28,874 nt of DNA from the IMG/VR virus record IMGVR_UViG_3300044632_002154, positions 1 to 28,874 of that record, one strand, 5' to 3'. This DNA is from a virus. The stretch's first letter is position 1; every line of letters begins with the position of its first letter. Shown here in pieces: positions 1-8,676 of this stretch. Below the pieces are notes generated by a model. That model searched no databases, had not been told where the DNA came from, and worked only from the letters and a program-made list of their open reading frames with translations. Made by a program: the position numbers and the translations under genes.

Positions 1-330
1 GTTAACGCAGGCGATTGGGGTACCCCTAGGGACGACTCTAAAAAAGACAACTGGCCAAAATACTCTTCTGCTTTGGATCTAATTGAGGAAATTCCTGATG
101 TTGCTCTGGTGGATGGCAGATTCCGAATGGCCTGTGCAATAAAAATGTACAGTAAGCTAAAAAAAGGAGTACTACTTGTTCATGACTATGCTAGAGAGCA
201 ATATCATGTTATAGAAGAGTTGTTCGAGCTGATTGAACGTAAAGATAACCTGGCTGCTTTTAGGAAAAAGGAAGGTTTGGAAGATAAAGCTGCTGAAATG
301 TACGAAAATTACAAATTCAAGGTTGATTAA
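1..330 (+). CDS. Methyltransferase-like protein, 5'-truncated
   Basis: The reading frame is open from the first base, so the gene begins upstream and only the last 109 codons are present. A TTG at 73 could be misread as a start, but the frame continues through it to the window edge. The segment LVDGRFRMACAIK followed by GVLLVHDYAREQYHVIEE resembles the C-terminal half of class I SAM-dependent methyltransferase-fold proteins often found in polysaccharide loci; this comparison is from memory. It heads the rightward sugar-modification genes and ends 18 nt before the convergent gene at 349-1194. The substrate cannot be told, and the SAM-binding motif lies outside the window. Confidence 0.6.
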   Translation, partial: VNAGDWGTPRDDSKKDNWPKYSSALDLIEEIPDVALVDGRFRMACAIKMYSKLKKGVLLVHDYAREQYHVIEELFELIERKDNLAAFRKKEGLEDKAAEMYENYKFKVD

Positions 331-348
331 TTTTTACACTAAAAAAAT

Positions 349-1194
349 TTACAAAAGCAGCATTTCACTGACTTGTGCGGCTGTTTTGTTTAATTTCTTT
401 ACTGGAAAATTATCATAAACTACAAATCTAGATGTATCGGTAGGAATTAAATCTACGTCAGGTCTTTGCTCTGGATTAATGAAACCGTACAGCGGCATGT
501 GTATTTTTGTGTCAGCTTCTCCAAAGTAAGCAGCTAGATAACTAAACGTCGACACAGATATTGCTTTGTTTTTGGCGCGTCTTATAAGCTCAAATTCATA
601 ATTTGCAGAAGGATTCGGATCAATGTATTCCGCACCAGGAAAACCTTTATTTAAATTATCTATGAACTCTTTTGTTCTTGGAAATATACCTGAAAACACA
701 GGAAGCAGCCCGGTAGTTTCAACTATCTGTCTATAGAAAGATAACGGTGGCTGTATGTAGTCTGTATGGTACGGAGCTAAATTCAATATTTCATCTCTGT
801 AGTTTAAATTAATTAAAAGTTTATCTTCGCCTACGACCGGAGTTTCTACCGTGTTCTGAAACAACTCTTTAAGTTCTACGAAATATTCTTCGTATAGCTT
901 TATATTACATGTCACGTTAGATATGAGCACATCTAAAAATTGTTCGTTATTTATCTCCAATTCTTTTGCAATCTGTTCAATTTTTTCACGTGTAACAATT
1001 TCTTTTTTATCTATCACAATGTGAGGATTTTTTGATACTTTATAATTTAGTTTAAAATTAAACATCGATAAAAAATCACGGTTTTGCGCGTATATTTTTG
1101 AGTTGCGTGATTCTTGACACAATACGTGGGCTAACATGTAGCTAAAAATTTGATACCCCAGCTTTCCGAAGCGTGCAATAATTATTGAATTCAT
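349..1194 (-). CDS. GT11-like (alpha-1,2-fucosyltransferase-type) glycosyltransferase
   Basis: This 281-aa protein has the layout of the GT11 fucosyltransferase family. The N-terminus (FGKLGYQIFSYMLAHVL) matches the family opening G-x-L-G-N-Q-x-F-x-Y. The middle segment INLNYRDEI, followed by YIQPPLSFYRQ, sits where the family has HxRRGDY, but the basic motif is not intact. The C-terminal third has ELIRRAKNKAISVSTFSYLAAYFG, which resembles the family segment around an S-T-F-S-W-W-A-A-like core. Known members transfer fucose from GDP-fucose to galactose; the altered motif means donor and acceptor are uncertain. It is the only minus-strand gene in the 5' sugar island and is divergent from the FkbM gene. 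No Shine-Dalgarno is seen. Confidence 0.6.
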   Translation of the reverse strand: MNSIIIARFGKLGYQIFSYMLAHVLCQESRNSKIYAQNRDFLSMFNFKLNYKVSKNPHIVIDKKEIVTREKIEQIAKELEINNEQFLDVLISNVTCNIKLYEEYFVELKELFQNTVETPVVGEDKLLINLNYRDEILNLAPYHTDYIQPPLSFYRQIVETTGLLPVFSGIFPRTKEFIDNLNKGFPGAEYIDPNPSANYEFELIRRAKNKAISVSTFSYLAAYFGEADTKIHMPLYGFINPEQRPDVDLIPTDTSRFVVYDNFPVKKLNKTAAQVSEMLLL

Positions 1195-1300
1195 AAGTTT
1201 AGAAGTTTTGCAGAGTTCAAGAGATAGTAAACCAAAATTTTAATTTTTTTACAACTATTTTATAACTGATAATATTTATTGCATTGCTCTTTTTAATCCG

Positions 1301-1315
1301 TATATTCAACAGGAT
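1301..1315 (+). promoter_or_regulatory. -10-like box TATATT close to the FkbM start
   Basis: TATATT at 1301-1306 lies nine bases before the ATG at 1316, the same spacing as TATAGT before the gene at 2028. Transcription would begin at or next to the start codon. No clear -35 box is visible. The rest of the 121-bp divergent spacer is AT-rich and shows no convincing minus-strand promoter. Confidence 0.45.
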
Positions 1316-1942
1316 ATGCCTACTGCCTTACATTACCTTGGTGCTCCGCACACTGCAAATTATGTAAATAATATTTTTTTAGATTGTGGATTTCATTTGG
1401 GGGAAGGACTATTGCAGTTCATTGATATCTTGAATATAGCCTATGAAGATTGGTTAGTTTACACTTTTGAGGCAAATCCTTTTTGTGAAATGTCAAAAAA
1501 AATATGTAAATTTACCCATATAAAAGCAATTCCGTGCGAGGCTGCAGTGTGGATAAATGACGGTGAAACTTTATTTAATTGTGAAAATCAAAACGCATCA
1601 AATTCACCAAAAAATAACAGTACGCATATTAACGACGGATGGGGGTCAGCAATTTCTGACTTAAACAGCGTACACACGTTTTCTACGCAAGTATTTGTTA
1701 AGACTATAGACTTTTCAAAATTTGTAAATAATTTAACCGCAAAAAACATATTTTGTAAAATGGATATAGAAGGCGCAGAATTTCCAGTTTTGCGTAAAAT
1801 GATAAATGATTGCACAATATCAAATATAAAAAAAATTTGGGTGGAATGGCATGATGTGGATATGCCTACAGAGTGTTTGGAATCTAGATTGCAGCTAATA
1901 GAAGATTTAAAGAAGCATACAGAGGTTGTAGACTGGCACTAA
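1316..1942 (+). CDS. FkbM-family SAM methyltransferase with grafted N-terminus
   Basis: FkbM-family enzymes methylate sugar hydroxyls in polysaccharides and natural products. This 208-aa protein has the SAM-binding motif DCGFHLGEG at residues 23-31, the acidic FEANP strand near 51-55 and the family motif KMDIEGAEF at 148-156. The first 13 residues (MPTALHYLGAPHT) are not FkbM-like. They match the start of the next gene's protein (MPTNLHCLGVPHT), and about 36 of the first 43 nucleotides are identical. The start is fixed by this match and by the -10 box nine bases upstream. It lies in a run of glycosyltransferases, so a phage- or host-surface glycan is the likely substrate; this is inference. 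Confidence 0.8.
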   Translation: MPTALHYLGAPHTANYVNNIFLDCGFHLGEGLLQFIDILNIAYEDWLVYTFEANPFCEMSKKICKFTHIKAIPCEAAVWINDGETLFNCENQNASNSPKNNSTHINDGWGSAISDLNSVHTFSTQVFVKTIDFSKFVNNLTAKNIFCKMDIEGAEFPVLRKMINDCTISNIKKIWVEWHDVDMPTECLESRLQLIEDLKKHTEVVDWH

Positions 1943-2012
1943 CACTAGGAAATAAAGACCTACACACATGTAAGAAATATAACTTCATAGTTGATTAACA
2001 CTTTGATCCAAG

Positions 2013-2018
2013 TATAGT
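2013..2018 (+). promoter_or_regulatory. -10 box TATAGT for a leaderless GT4 gene
   Basis: TATAGT ends nine bases before the ATG at 2028. With initiation about seven bases after the -10 box, the mRNA would start within a base or two of the start codon. No Shine-Dalgarno is present between them. Confidence 0.5.
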
Positions 2019-2027
2019 CAATCTACT

Positions 2028-3179
2028 ATGCCTACTAACTTACACTGCCTTGGTGTTCCGCACACCGTAACTCACCCCGATTACTCAGCATGTGCTTTTA
2101 CTCAGAAAGTGCTTAAATTCTTGGAGATGTACAAGGATGATCCTAATTATAAGACAATTCATTATGGTCATCCTGATTCAATAACATCTGCGCATGAACA
2201 GGTTAATGTAACAAATAACGATATATTACAGCAAACATACGGTAACTATGACTGGCGTAAAAATCAATTTAAACACGATTCAAGCGATTTAGCGCACAAG
2301 GTGTTTAATATATGGGCAGCTAAGGCAATCCTTGAGCGTAAACAAAAAGGAGATTTGGTTTTGGCTTTTTGGGGAGGTACATCTCAAGCCTGTTTTGACG
2401 CAAACAAAGATAACGATCTAATTGTTGTTGAGCCTGGCATCGGCTCCGCAGGGGCGTTTGCCAAATTTAGATGTTATGAGTCTTATCCGTTAAGGGCAGC
2501 TTTTGTGGGAACTGGCGGCGTGGCTAGGTGTTACCCTGAATGGTATTGGAGGGTAGTTCCAAATTACTTTGATCTTAGAAATTTTGAAACCACGCTAGAG
2601 CGTGAAGATTATGCTTTATATATTGGTAGGATTGGAAGAAATAAGGGGCTAGATATTGCTATTGATGCATGTAATCGCATGGGCATTAAACTTAAAATTG
2701 CAGGGCAGGGAGGACCAGATGGTGTAGGCCTAAGCGAGTGGCCCTCGCACGTGGAATTTGTGGGTTACGCAGATATTGAAAAGCGTAAAGAGCTTATGGG
2801 TAAAGCTAAGTTTGGTTTTCTGCTCAGTACGTATTGGGAGCCCTTTGGCGGCACTGCGGTTGAGATGATGCTTAGCGGTTGCGTGCCTATTCTTAGTGAT
2901 ATGGGAGCTATGACAGAATATTGCGTGGACGGACTAAACGGATTTAGGTGCAATACTATGGGGGACATTTTGAGAGCTATAAGACTTGTCGATACTATAG
3001 ACCGCAAACGTATGGTTCAGTTTGCCAGAGACAACTTCAGCCTTGAAAACGTTAAGCCTAAATTTGATAGAGCTTTTGATGACTTCAAAGATGTTTTTAA
3101 TGCTAAAGGTTGGTACGAAGATCACAACCGCCCGTTAAGCGTGGGGCAAGGATTAAATTATCGTGCTTTGTATGCATAA
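2028..3179 (+). CDS. GT4-family glycosyltransferase
   Basis: This 383-aa GT-B fold protein transfers a sugar from a nucleotide-sugar donor, retaining configuration in this family. The N-terminal acceptor domain opens with LHCLGVPHT. The C-terminal donor domain has YALYIGRIGRNKGLDIAIDA (about 196-215) and the GT4 signature EPFGGTAVE at 271-279, which is the EX7E motif, followed by GCVPILSDMGAMTEYCVDGLNG. Length is normal for the family, so it looks intact. It is expected to be cytoplasmic. Neighbours on both sides are sugar-modifying genes, pointing to a shared glycan product. The acceptor is unknown. Confidence 0.9.
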   Translation: MPTNLHCLGVPHTVTHPDYSACAFTQKVLKFLEMYKDDPNYKTIHYGHPDSITSAHEQVNVTNNDILQQTYGNYDWRKNQFKHDSSDLAHKVFNIWAAKAILERKQKGDLVLAFWGGTSQACFDANKDNDLIVVEPGIGSAGAFAKFRCYESYPLRAAFVGTGGVARCYPEWYWRVVPNYFDLRNFETTLEREDYALYIGRIGRNKGLDIAIDACNRMGIKLKIAGQGGPDGVGLSEWPSHVEFVGYADIEKRKELMGKAKFGFLLSTYWEPFGGTAVEMMLSGCVPILSDMGAMTEYCVDGLNGFRCNTMGDILRAIRLVDTIDRKRMVQFARDNFSLENVKPKFDRAFDDFKDVFNAKGWYEDHNRPLSVGQGLNYRALYA

Positions 3180-3229
3180 AATAATCTATAGACTATCGGA
3201 CTCAAGATATAAATCAACCTACATCAAAT

Positions 3230-3985
3230 ATGCACAATAATAATTTAGATGCTGTGGTGCTGTACAGTGCAAACGATTATAGATTTTTTAAACCTTGCAT
3301 ACAAAACTTACTAGACTCAGGCATGAGAGTGCATGTAGTTACATACACCCATATGTTTGGAGGACATACAGAAAATATTGATCTACTGAATAAGTCAGAG
3401 CAAATTTTTCAAAAAAATAAAAATTATAAGCAATATTTAATTCCCTGGCATGAAGGTAAATCTCCGTGGTATTGGGAGGGCTATGGTCGACATTTCGCGA
3501 CACAGCAAATTTTAAACGACAGTAGCTATATTCTATATATAGATATAGATGAAATAATTGAATCTGAAAAATTTAAAACTTGGCTTAACACAGAAGAGTA
3601 TAAAAACTATGATGCGCTTAGGCTAGCTAATTATTGGTATTGGAGAGAACCTATATACCGGGCAAATAAGCTGGAAGACAGCGCGGTTTTTATTAAGACA
3701 GAAATAGCTAAAGCATTACCTTTACGCGAGCGCGGAAGAGATTTTTATTTTAACAGTGCTGCGAGCAGAGCCAACTTTGTTAATAATCAAGATCCTCTAG
3801 TTCATCATTATTCCTGGGTGAGAACAGAGGAAGAAATGCTACGCAAGGTGAGCAACTGGGGACATTCTAGTGATAAACCCAATTGGAAAGATTTGGTCAA
3901 AGAAGAATTTTCAAGAGGATTTAACGGTACAGATTTTGTGCACAATTACAGTTACACACAGGTTGAGAATATTTTTAATATATGA
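3230..3985 (+). CDS. Glycosyltransferase, GT2/GT92-like with DxD motif
   Basis: This 251-aa protein starts with VVLYSANDYRFFKPCIQNLL, like the first strand and helix of a GT-A domain. It contains YILYIDIDEII at about 100-110, a DxD-type motif (D105, D107) that normally binds the metal and nucleotide-sugar. The later HHYSWVRTEEEMLRKVSNWGH segment is typical of small glycosyltransferases annotated as GT2 or GT92 relatives. The stop overlaps the next start by four bases (ATGA), so translation is probably coupled. No strong Shine-Dalgarno is seen. A TATAAA at 3208-3213 is a possible promoter but is less convincing than others here. Donor and acceptor are unknown. Confidence 0.75.
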   Translation: MHNNNLDAVVLYSANDYRFFKPCIQNLLDSGMRVHVVTYTHMFGGHTENIDLLNKSEQIFQKNKNYKQYLIPWHEGKSPWYWEGYGRHFATQQILNDSSYILYIDIDEIIESEKFKTWLNTEEYKNYDALRLANYWYWREPIYRANKLEDSAVFIKTEIAKALPLRERGRDFYFNSAASRANFVNNQDPLVHHYSWVRTEEEMLRKVSNWGHSSDKPNWKDLVKEEFSRGFNGTDFVHNYSYTQVENIFNI

Positions 3986-4980
3986 AAAATATTAAATTCA
4001 AAAAAGTAATTATATGGGGCTATCCGTTATACTCTCACACGCATTCATTTGTACACTATGGTTGGCACAAAGCATTTAAATCTTTAGGTTATGAGACCTA
4101 TTGGTTTGATGATAATAACTTTCCCGAAGACTTTGACTTTAATGAATGCTTGTTTATAACCGAAGGCTATGCGGATAAAAAAATACCTTTATTAAAAAGC
4201 TCAATATATTTTGTGCATATCTGCGTAGACCCTGCCAAATATTTGGCTGCAGGAAGCAGGCTTGTGGACATCAGGTTTAATCTTAAAAAAACAAAAGATT
4301 TTTCTTATGATTATACAAGACCTGACGACAAATTGACTAAGCTGGACGCTTTTACTTTTTATGAAAAAAACGCAAATGATTTTGCTTTAGTTGAGAAGTA
4401 CAGAAAGGAAGTGTCGGGATATGAGGCTGTTTATATGTACTGGGCTACAGATTTTCTTCCTAGTGATATAGATTTTACTGATGCATTTATCGAGAGAACC
4501 CGTGTTGTGTATCATGTAGGCAGCTACTGGAGCGCAAATAACCGAGAACTTCAGCTTTTCTGGAAATCTTTAAAAGCGCAAGGCTTGTCACTGGAGATAA
4601 GAGACCCTTGGAAAATTAAAACTACCAACGAAGAGGCAGTTAAGTTGGTACAGCAGTCTTATATTGCGCCAGATATTCGTGGCTCTGGAGTTACGTGTGA
4701 TGATTCGTCTGCAGAAGAGTGCAGTCATTTAAACATAGGGTATATACCTTGTAGAATATTTAAAAACATGAGCTATGGTCAACTTGGAATAACAAACTCG
4801 TATGCGGTAAAGGAACTCATGGGAGACTTTGTGGTATATTCTAATGATGTAGAAGAGTTGCTTGAATGCTCCGAACCACATCGAAAAAACTATGAAAAAA
4901 TATTAGCGGGTATGGCTTACGTGAGAGACAACCATACTTTTGTAAATCGCGCGCAAACACTATTGAAGCTTTTAGATTAA
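3982..4980 (+). CDS. Putative glycosyltransferase, GT-B-like
   Basis: This 332-aa protein begins with KVIIWGYPLYSHTHSFVHYGWHKAFKSLGYETYWFDD, an N-terminal pattern seen in virus-encoded glycosyltransferases that resemble GT1/GT4 proteins. The C-terminal half has SYIAPDIRGSGV, then GYIPCRIFKNMSYGQLGITNSYAVKELMGDFVVYSND, which looks like the donor-domain end of GT-B enzymes. No EX7E signature is obvious, so the family is unsure. It overlaps the preceding gene and is followed after one base by the DUF5672 gene, so all three probably share one message. Confidence 0.65.
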   Translation: MKNIKFKKVIIWGYPLYSHTHSFVHYGWHKAFKSLGYETYWFDDNNFPEDFDFNECLFITEGYADKKIPLLKSSIYFVHICVDPAKYLAAGSRLVDIRFNLKKTKDFSYDYTRPDDKLTKLDAFTFYEKNANDFALVEKYRKEVSGYEAVYMYWATDFLPSDIDFTDAFIERTRVVYHVGSYWSANNRELQLFWKSLKAQGLSLEIRDPWKIKTTNEEAVKLVQQSYIAPDIRGSGVTCDDSSAEECSHLNIGYIPCRIFKNMSYGQLGITNSYAVKELMGDFVVYSNDVEELLECSEPHRKNYEKILAGMAYVRDNHTFVNRAQTLLKLLD

Positions 4981-4981
4981 A

Positions 4982-5593
4982 ATGAAATTTAATGAAAACG
5001 TTACCTTGCTGTACTTTGACGGTATTCCTTCAAGATATGAGGTAGGTAAAAAATTATTTAACCGGTTAAAGGAAATTCTAAACTGCGACAAGGCTGTATT
5101 TGTTACTTTGGACGGCGATTACAATGCTGCGTTAAAATGGGAAATTGGTGGAGCTCTTGATTATTTTAATACCTCACACATGCTGAAATGTACATGGGAT
5201 GGATTTGTTATTAACCCTCATCTATGGGACGACTCTTGGCTTGCTTATGATATGATAGGTTCTCCTTGGCCTGAGATGTGTAATTTTAATAACAGAGTAG
5301 GAAATACCGGGTTTTCTTTACAGAGCAGGCACTTCCTGGAGACAGCTAAAAAACACGGAGAAAGCCATTATGCTTATGGCACGCATTCAGATGTGTGGCT
5401 GTGTCAAACCATGTACGAGACCTTCAAGAAAGATGGAGTCAAATATGCTCCGGTGAGTGTGGCGGCTAAGTTTGGCTGGGAGAGTTATATTGAATCAGGA
5501 GAAAATGGTCCTGATAAATCTTTTGGCTTTCATGGTTTTGGAGTAGGTAAGAATAAGGAAACTTACTATAACAATATTTTAAACCCAAAATAA
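4982..5593 (+). CDS. DUF5672-like putative glycosyltransferase
   Basis: The 203-aa sequence carries the pattern I associate with DUF5672, a glycosyltransferase-related family. The elements are DGFVINPHLWDDSWLAYDMIGSPWPE near 78-100, VGNTGFSLQSRHFLE near 112-126, then HSDVWLCQTMYETFKKDGVKYAP, and FGFHGFG near the C-terminus. The family is linked to polysaccharide synthesis but the reaction is not established. It is one base downstream of the preceding transferase gene and closes the sugar island; the next gene is a virion protein behind its own promoter. Confidence 0.75.
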   Translation: MKFNENVTLLYFDGIPSRYEVGKKLFNRLKEILNCDKAVFVTLDGDYNAALKWEIGGALDYFNTSHMLKCTWDGFVINPHLWDDSWLAYDMIGSPWPEMCNFNNRVGNTGFSLQSRHFLETAKKHGESHYAYGTHSDVWLCQTMYETFKKDGVKYAPVSVAAKFGWESYIESGENGPDKSFGFHGFGVGKNKETYYNNILNPK

Positions 5594-5615
5594 CTGAGAG
5601 ACAGCTTTAATTCCT

Positions 5616-5630
5616 TCTGATATAATCAGA
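5616..5630 (+). promoter_or_regulatory. -10 box TATAAT inside a 6-bp inverted repeat
   Basis: TATAAT at 5621-5626 is embedded in TCTGAT-ATA-ATCAGA (arms 5616-5621 and 5625-5630). A dyad directly over the -10 element could be an operator. The first gene downstream starts at 5651, giving a leader of about 18 nt. Confidence 0.4.
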
Positions 5631-5650
5631 GAAAATAACCTTATAAGTAT

Positions 5651-6148
5651 ATGCCTAGAAAAATTACTCACTCTGGTCTTTTAGCTGACAGACCTAACCC
5701 GCTGAGCGTTCCTAACTCGTATTATTTTGCTACTGACGAGGGTAAATACTATTCTGCAGAAGGAGAAAGATGGGTAGAACGCATTGTAGATATCGATGAT
5801 CTTGCACCAGACACAGAAGCTTATCTTGCTTGCGGTATTACTCATACAGGAGCAATTGATCCTATTAAAATAGGAGCTGGTCCTGTAAGCAATTTGAGTG
5901 GTGAAATTACAGTGGCCGGTACATCTCAAAATGTCAGCGAAGCTAACGAAAATAGAAGGTATTTTATACTTCAAAACATCTCTGATACCGATATGTATGT
6001 GGGTGTAGGTTATACTCCTGCAGTAGGCTTAGGTTTGCTAATTGCTAAAAACGGAGGAACTCTTACATGTGATTCTTTTGTTCCTTCAGAAGAAATTAAT
6101 GTTATCTGCAGTACGGTAGGTAAAAAGTTTACAGCATTTGAGGCGTAA
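5651..6148 (+). CDS. Probable virion (tail or fibre-associated) protein
   Basis: This 165-aa protein is not assigned to a named family. Its N-terminal part (PNSYYFATDEGKYYSAEGERWVE) resembles short phage structural proteins. The C-terminal half (RRYFILQNISDTDMYVGVGYTPAVGLGLLIAKNGG) has the beta-rich, Gly-rich look of a virion accessory domain. It lies two bases upstream of a long collagen-type fibre gene behind its own promoter, so it is probably part of the same fibre or adhesin. No catalytic motifs, signal peptide or membrane segment are seen. Confidence 0.55.
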   Translation: MPRKITHSGLLADRPNPLSVPNSYYFATDEGKYYSAEGERWVERIVDIDDLAPDTEAYLACGITHTGAIDPIKIGAGPVSNLSGEITVAGTSQNVSEANENRRYFILQNISDTDMYVGVGYTPAVGLGLLIAKNGGTLTCDSFVPSEEINVICSTVGKKFTAFEA

Positions 6149-6150
6149 TT

Positions 6151-8499
6151 ATGAGAATATTTAATCCTACAACTTCTTCTGGCGGTGCTGGTGGAGAAAC
6201 TGGACCCACAGGAGCAACTGGAGTAACTGGGGCAACTGGAGCCCAGGGCGCAACTGGAGCAGCGCCAGATACTTCTAGTTTTGTACAGAAATCTGGAGAC
6301 ACAATGCAGGGCCGCCTAATCATGGCGGCAACCACAGCGCAACCAAAAGCCAACATTGGCAGCGCTTTGCCTAGCGCTACAATAAACTCGGCTATTGGCG
6401 GCGATCTTTGGATTAGCAATCAAAGCAAACTTACATTTTCTCCAATCACAGGAACTGCTGTGGCTGTTGCTGGGCTTAGTCAATCCAACCAATTTAATCA
6501 GCAACAAACCATTGGCGCTGGCACAGCGGTAACCTCGCTTGTGGTTAGCCCAAGCGGCACAGGTCGCGCTGCTACATTTGCTGCCGCATCCACGGCTCCA
6601 GCCGTTGCCATCACTCAGACTGGCGCAGGTGAAGCCTTCCGTGTTGAAGATGAAACCAGCCCGGATGCAACTCCGTTTGTAATTTCGTCTACTGGTCGTG
6701 TTGGGATTGGCGTTATTCCAGATGCAGAAGTTGCTCTTTCCGTAGATGCTGGGGGAATTAAATTTGGGGATGGCACTATCCAAACAACAGCTACACTTAC
6801 AGGACCTACCGGAGCTACTGGTGCAGGTGCTACTGGCGCAACTGGAGAAGTAGGCTCTACAGGCGCTACGGGCCCGCAGGGAATTCAAGGACCTGGAGGA
6901 GGAGGAGGCGCGGGAGGATTGCTGTTTTATTTAAACCAGAACACAGCTCCAGACAACCCTACAGGATTGCCTACAACTAGCTCTGTAGTCACTGGGTTTG
7001 CAGTAAAAGAACTGGGTAGAATTGCCGACACAGTTCAAACAACTGTAACTACCCAAAATTTACCTACTGACGCATTTAATCTTGTAGCTGGGTTTGTCAG
7101 TGATGTCCAAGATCCTAATATCACAACTATCCCTCCTGGTTTATGGGATTTAAATTTCTGGGCTAGCAGCACAGCTAGTTATAACCATCAAACTATCGTA
7201 CAGGTCAAAGCCTATGTTTATAATGGCATAACACTGGGCGAGCCTTTTGCTACGTCTGATGAGTTGTACATCTATGATCCCAGTGTTGTTGCTCAATACA
7301 CAGCAAATCTTGTAGTTGGAGCAGGAGTAACAATAACATCCAGCGATCGTATCTACATCGAGATATGGGCTAAGGGTTCGTCCCCCAACTACACACTCAC
7401 ACTTAAATTTGGTGCAGTCACTCCTACGCATCTTCATACAACTATTCCTAGTGTAAGTGGTACAGGTATCGTGAAAGTTGAAAATGGTCTTTTCAAAACA
7501 CCTGCTTCACTCATTGTTAATGCTGACATTGCTACAAATGCTGACATAGCTATCAGCAAAATAGCTGGGCTTACCCCGCAGGCTATAGGAGCATTCAGTA
7601 CCTCTGATATTGTTGCTATTGAAAATGGCGGAACTGGCAAAAGCGCTCAAGAATTTGCACGTATTGAGATGGGAGGTTTTCAACAAGTAGACTGGGCGCA
7701 AACATCTATAGTTACGGGCGCCATGAACACAAGCGTAACCCCTAACACATTAACGTACACCAATCCCGGATTGCTTACATTTGATGGAGGAAGTCCAAGT
7801 GTTGGGGATACTGTTTTTTTGTCAGGGCAAACATCAACTTCAACTCCTAATACAGCAGCGCAGGGTCCATGGGAGGTTGTCACAGTAGGTACGGCGCAGG
7901 TTAATACTGTTTTAAAGCGTCCCTCTTGGTTTAGCGGCGTGGTTAAAAACATTGTACCTTGCGTGATTAAATATGGTCAAAATAATGCAGGTATTGTAAG
8001 AACTGTAGTGGGACCTACAACTCTAACTAAAACTGATATAACTGTAGGCACTTCTCTATTAACTGCGGTATCAATATCGCAAAGATCTTCAAATTACACC
8101 TCAAGCGGAGGTACTTTAAGTGGACGCGCTACATTTGCGGCAGGTACCGCCTCTACAAATCCTATTTCCTTTCAAGCAAGCACAACGCAATTAGCTACTC
8201 TACAAGCTCATGCTCTCGAGTGGGATAATAATTTGATGTATATTACGCCCGGAGCTTTGGCTACAGCTAATCTTAGAAGAACAATTAATGCTGGCTATAT
8301 TCCTGCATTAACTAGCGCAGATATTCTTACTTTGGGGGCAGCGCAAGCTACAATACAGGCTAACGCATTGACATCTACAATGCATGGCGTATTAGGTCAG
8401 ACAATTCTAGATGCTGTAAACGATGCTTTGTATGTTTGTACAGGTACAGGCGCGGCAGGTGCAGCTAAATGGAGAAAATTAACGCTATCTACTTTCTAG
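6151..8499 (+). CDS. Collagen-like phage tail fibre/adhesin
   Basis: At 782 aa this is the longest protein in the window. A short collagen-like run (GETGPTGATGVTGATGAQG, residues 15-36) is followed by FVQKSGDTMQGRL, a repeat unit seen in many phage fibres. A long Ser/Thr/Ala-rich beta-type region leads to a second Gly-X-Y run (from GPTGATG to [10 protein letters not shown], around 215-255) and a C-terminal head. A real Shine-Dalgarno (GAGG, seven bases before ATG) is present, unusual for this window. It is two bases after the preceding virion gene. Collagen-like segments normally trimerise fibres; host binding is inferred from gene type. Confidence 0.85.
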   Translation: MRIFNPTTSSGGAGGETGPTGATGVTGATGAQGATGAAPDTSSFVQKSGDTMQGRLIMAATTAQPKANIGSALPSATINSAIGGDLWISNQSKLTFSPITGTAVAVAGLSQSNQFNQQQTIGAGTAVTSLVVSPSGTGRAATFAAASTAPAVAITQTGAGEAFRVEDETSPDATPFVISSTGRVGIGVIPDAEVALSVDAGGIKFGDGTIQTTATLTGPTGATGAGATGATGEVGSTGATGPQGIQGPGGGGGAGGLLFYLNQNTAPDNPTGLPTTSSVVTGFAVKELGRIADTVQTTVTTQNLPTDAFNLVAGFVSDVQDPNITTIPPGLWDLNFWASSTASYNHQTIVQVKAYVYNGITLGEPFATSDELYIYDPSVVAQYTANLVVGAGVTITSSDRIYIEIWAKGSSPNYTLTLKFGAVTPTHLHTTIPSVSGTGIVKVENGLFKTPASLIVNADIATNADIAISKIAGLTPQAIGAFSTSDIVAIENGGTGKSAQEFARIEMGGFQQVDWAQTSIVTGAMNTSVTPNTLTYTNPGLLTFDGGSPSVGDTVFLSGQTSTSTPNTAAQGPWEVVTVGTAQVNTVLKRPSWFSGVVKNIVPCVIKYGQNNAGIVRTVVGPTTLTKTDITVGTSLLTAVSISQRSSNYTSSGGTLSGRATFAAGTASTNPISFQASTTQLATLQAHALEWDNNLMYITPGALATANLRRTINAGYIPALTSADILTLGAAQATIQANALTSTMHGVLGQTILDAVNDALYVCTGTGAAGAAKWRKLTLSTF

Positions 8500-8509
8500 T
8501 ATTATTTAA

Positions 8510-8518
8510 TGGTATAAT
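8510..8518 (+). promoter_or_regulatory. Extended -10 promoter TGGTATAAT
   Basis: The TGn extension (8510-8512) precedes a perfect TATAAT (8513-8518), eight bases before the ATG at 8527. No -35 box is evident. The predicted transcript starts at or near the start codon. Confidence 0.6.
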
Positions 8519-8526
8519 ATATTGAT

Positions 8527-8676
8527 ATGGAAAAAACTATTAATAGGGTTAAAATTTTACCTGATGTAAATCTTCCGCTGGTGAGCGACGAGGTTATGCA
8601 GCAGCTAAAAAAATCCACCCAAAAAGTAGACAAAGTTTTAAGTACGCTAAAACGTGCTTTTACCGTTAAGAAATAA
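8527..8676 (+). CDS. Small Lys-rich protein, 49 aa
   Basis: ATG at 8527 opens a 49-codon frame (MEKTINRVKILPDVNLP to LKRAFTVKK) ending in TAA at 8674-8676. The stop shares its last base with the ATG of the Nudix gene (TAATG), so translation is likely coupled. The promoter eight bases upstream fits a leaderless start. The C-terminal half is predicted helical and basic. No family is recognised. Placement just after a fibre gene and before a Nudix protein does not settle its role. Confidence 0.6.
   Translation: MEKTINRVKILPDVNLPLVSDEVMQQLKKSTQKVDKVLSTLKRAFTVKK

Noticed and set aside
6316-6888. Minus-strand Cys/Ser-rich frame of 190 aa
   Set aside because: It lies fully opposite the fibre gene, has no promoter or related neighbours, and its composition reflects Ala/Thr codons read in reverse.
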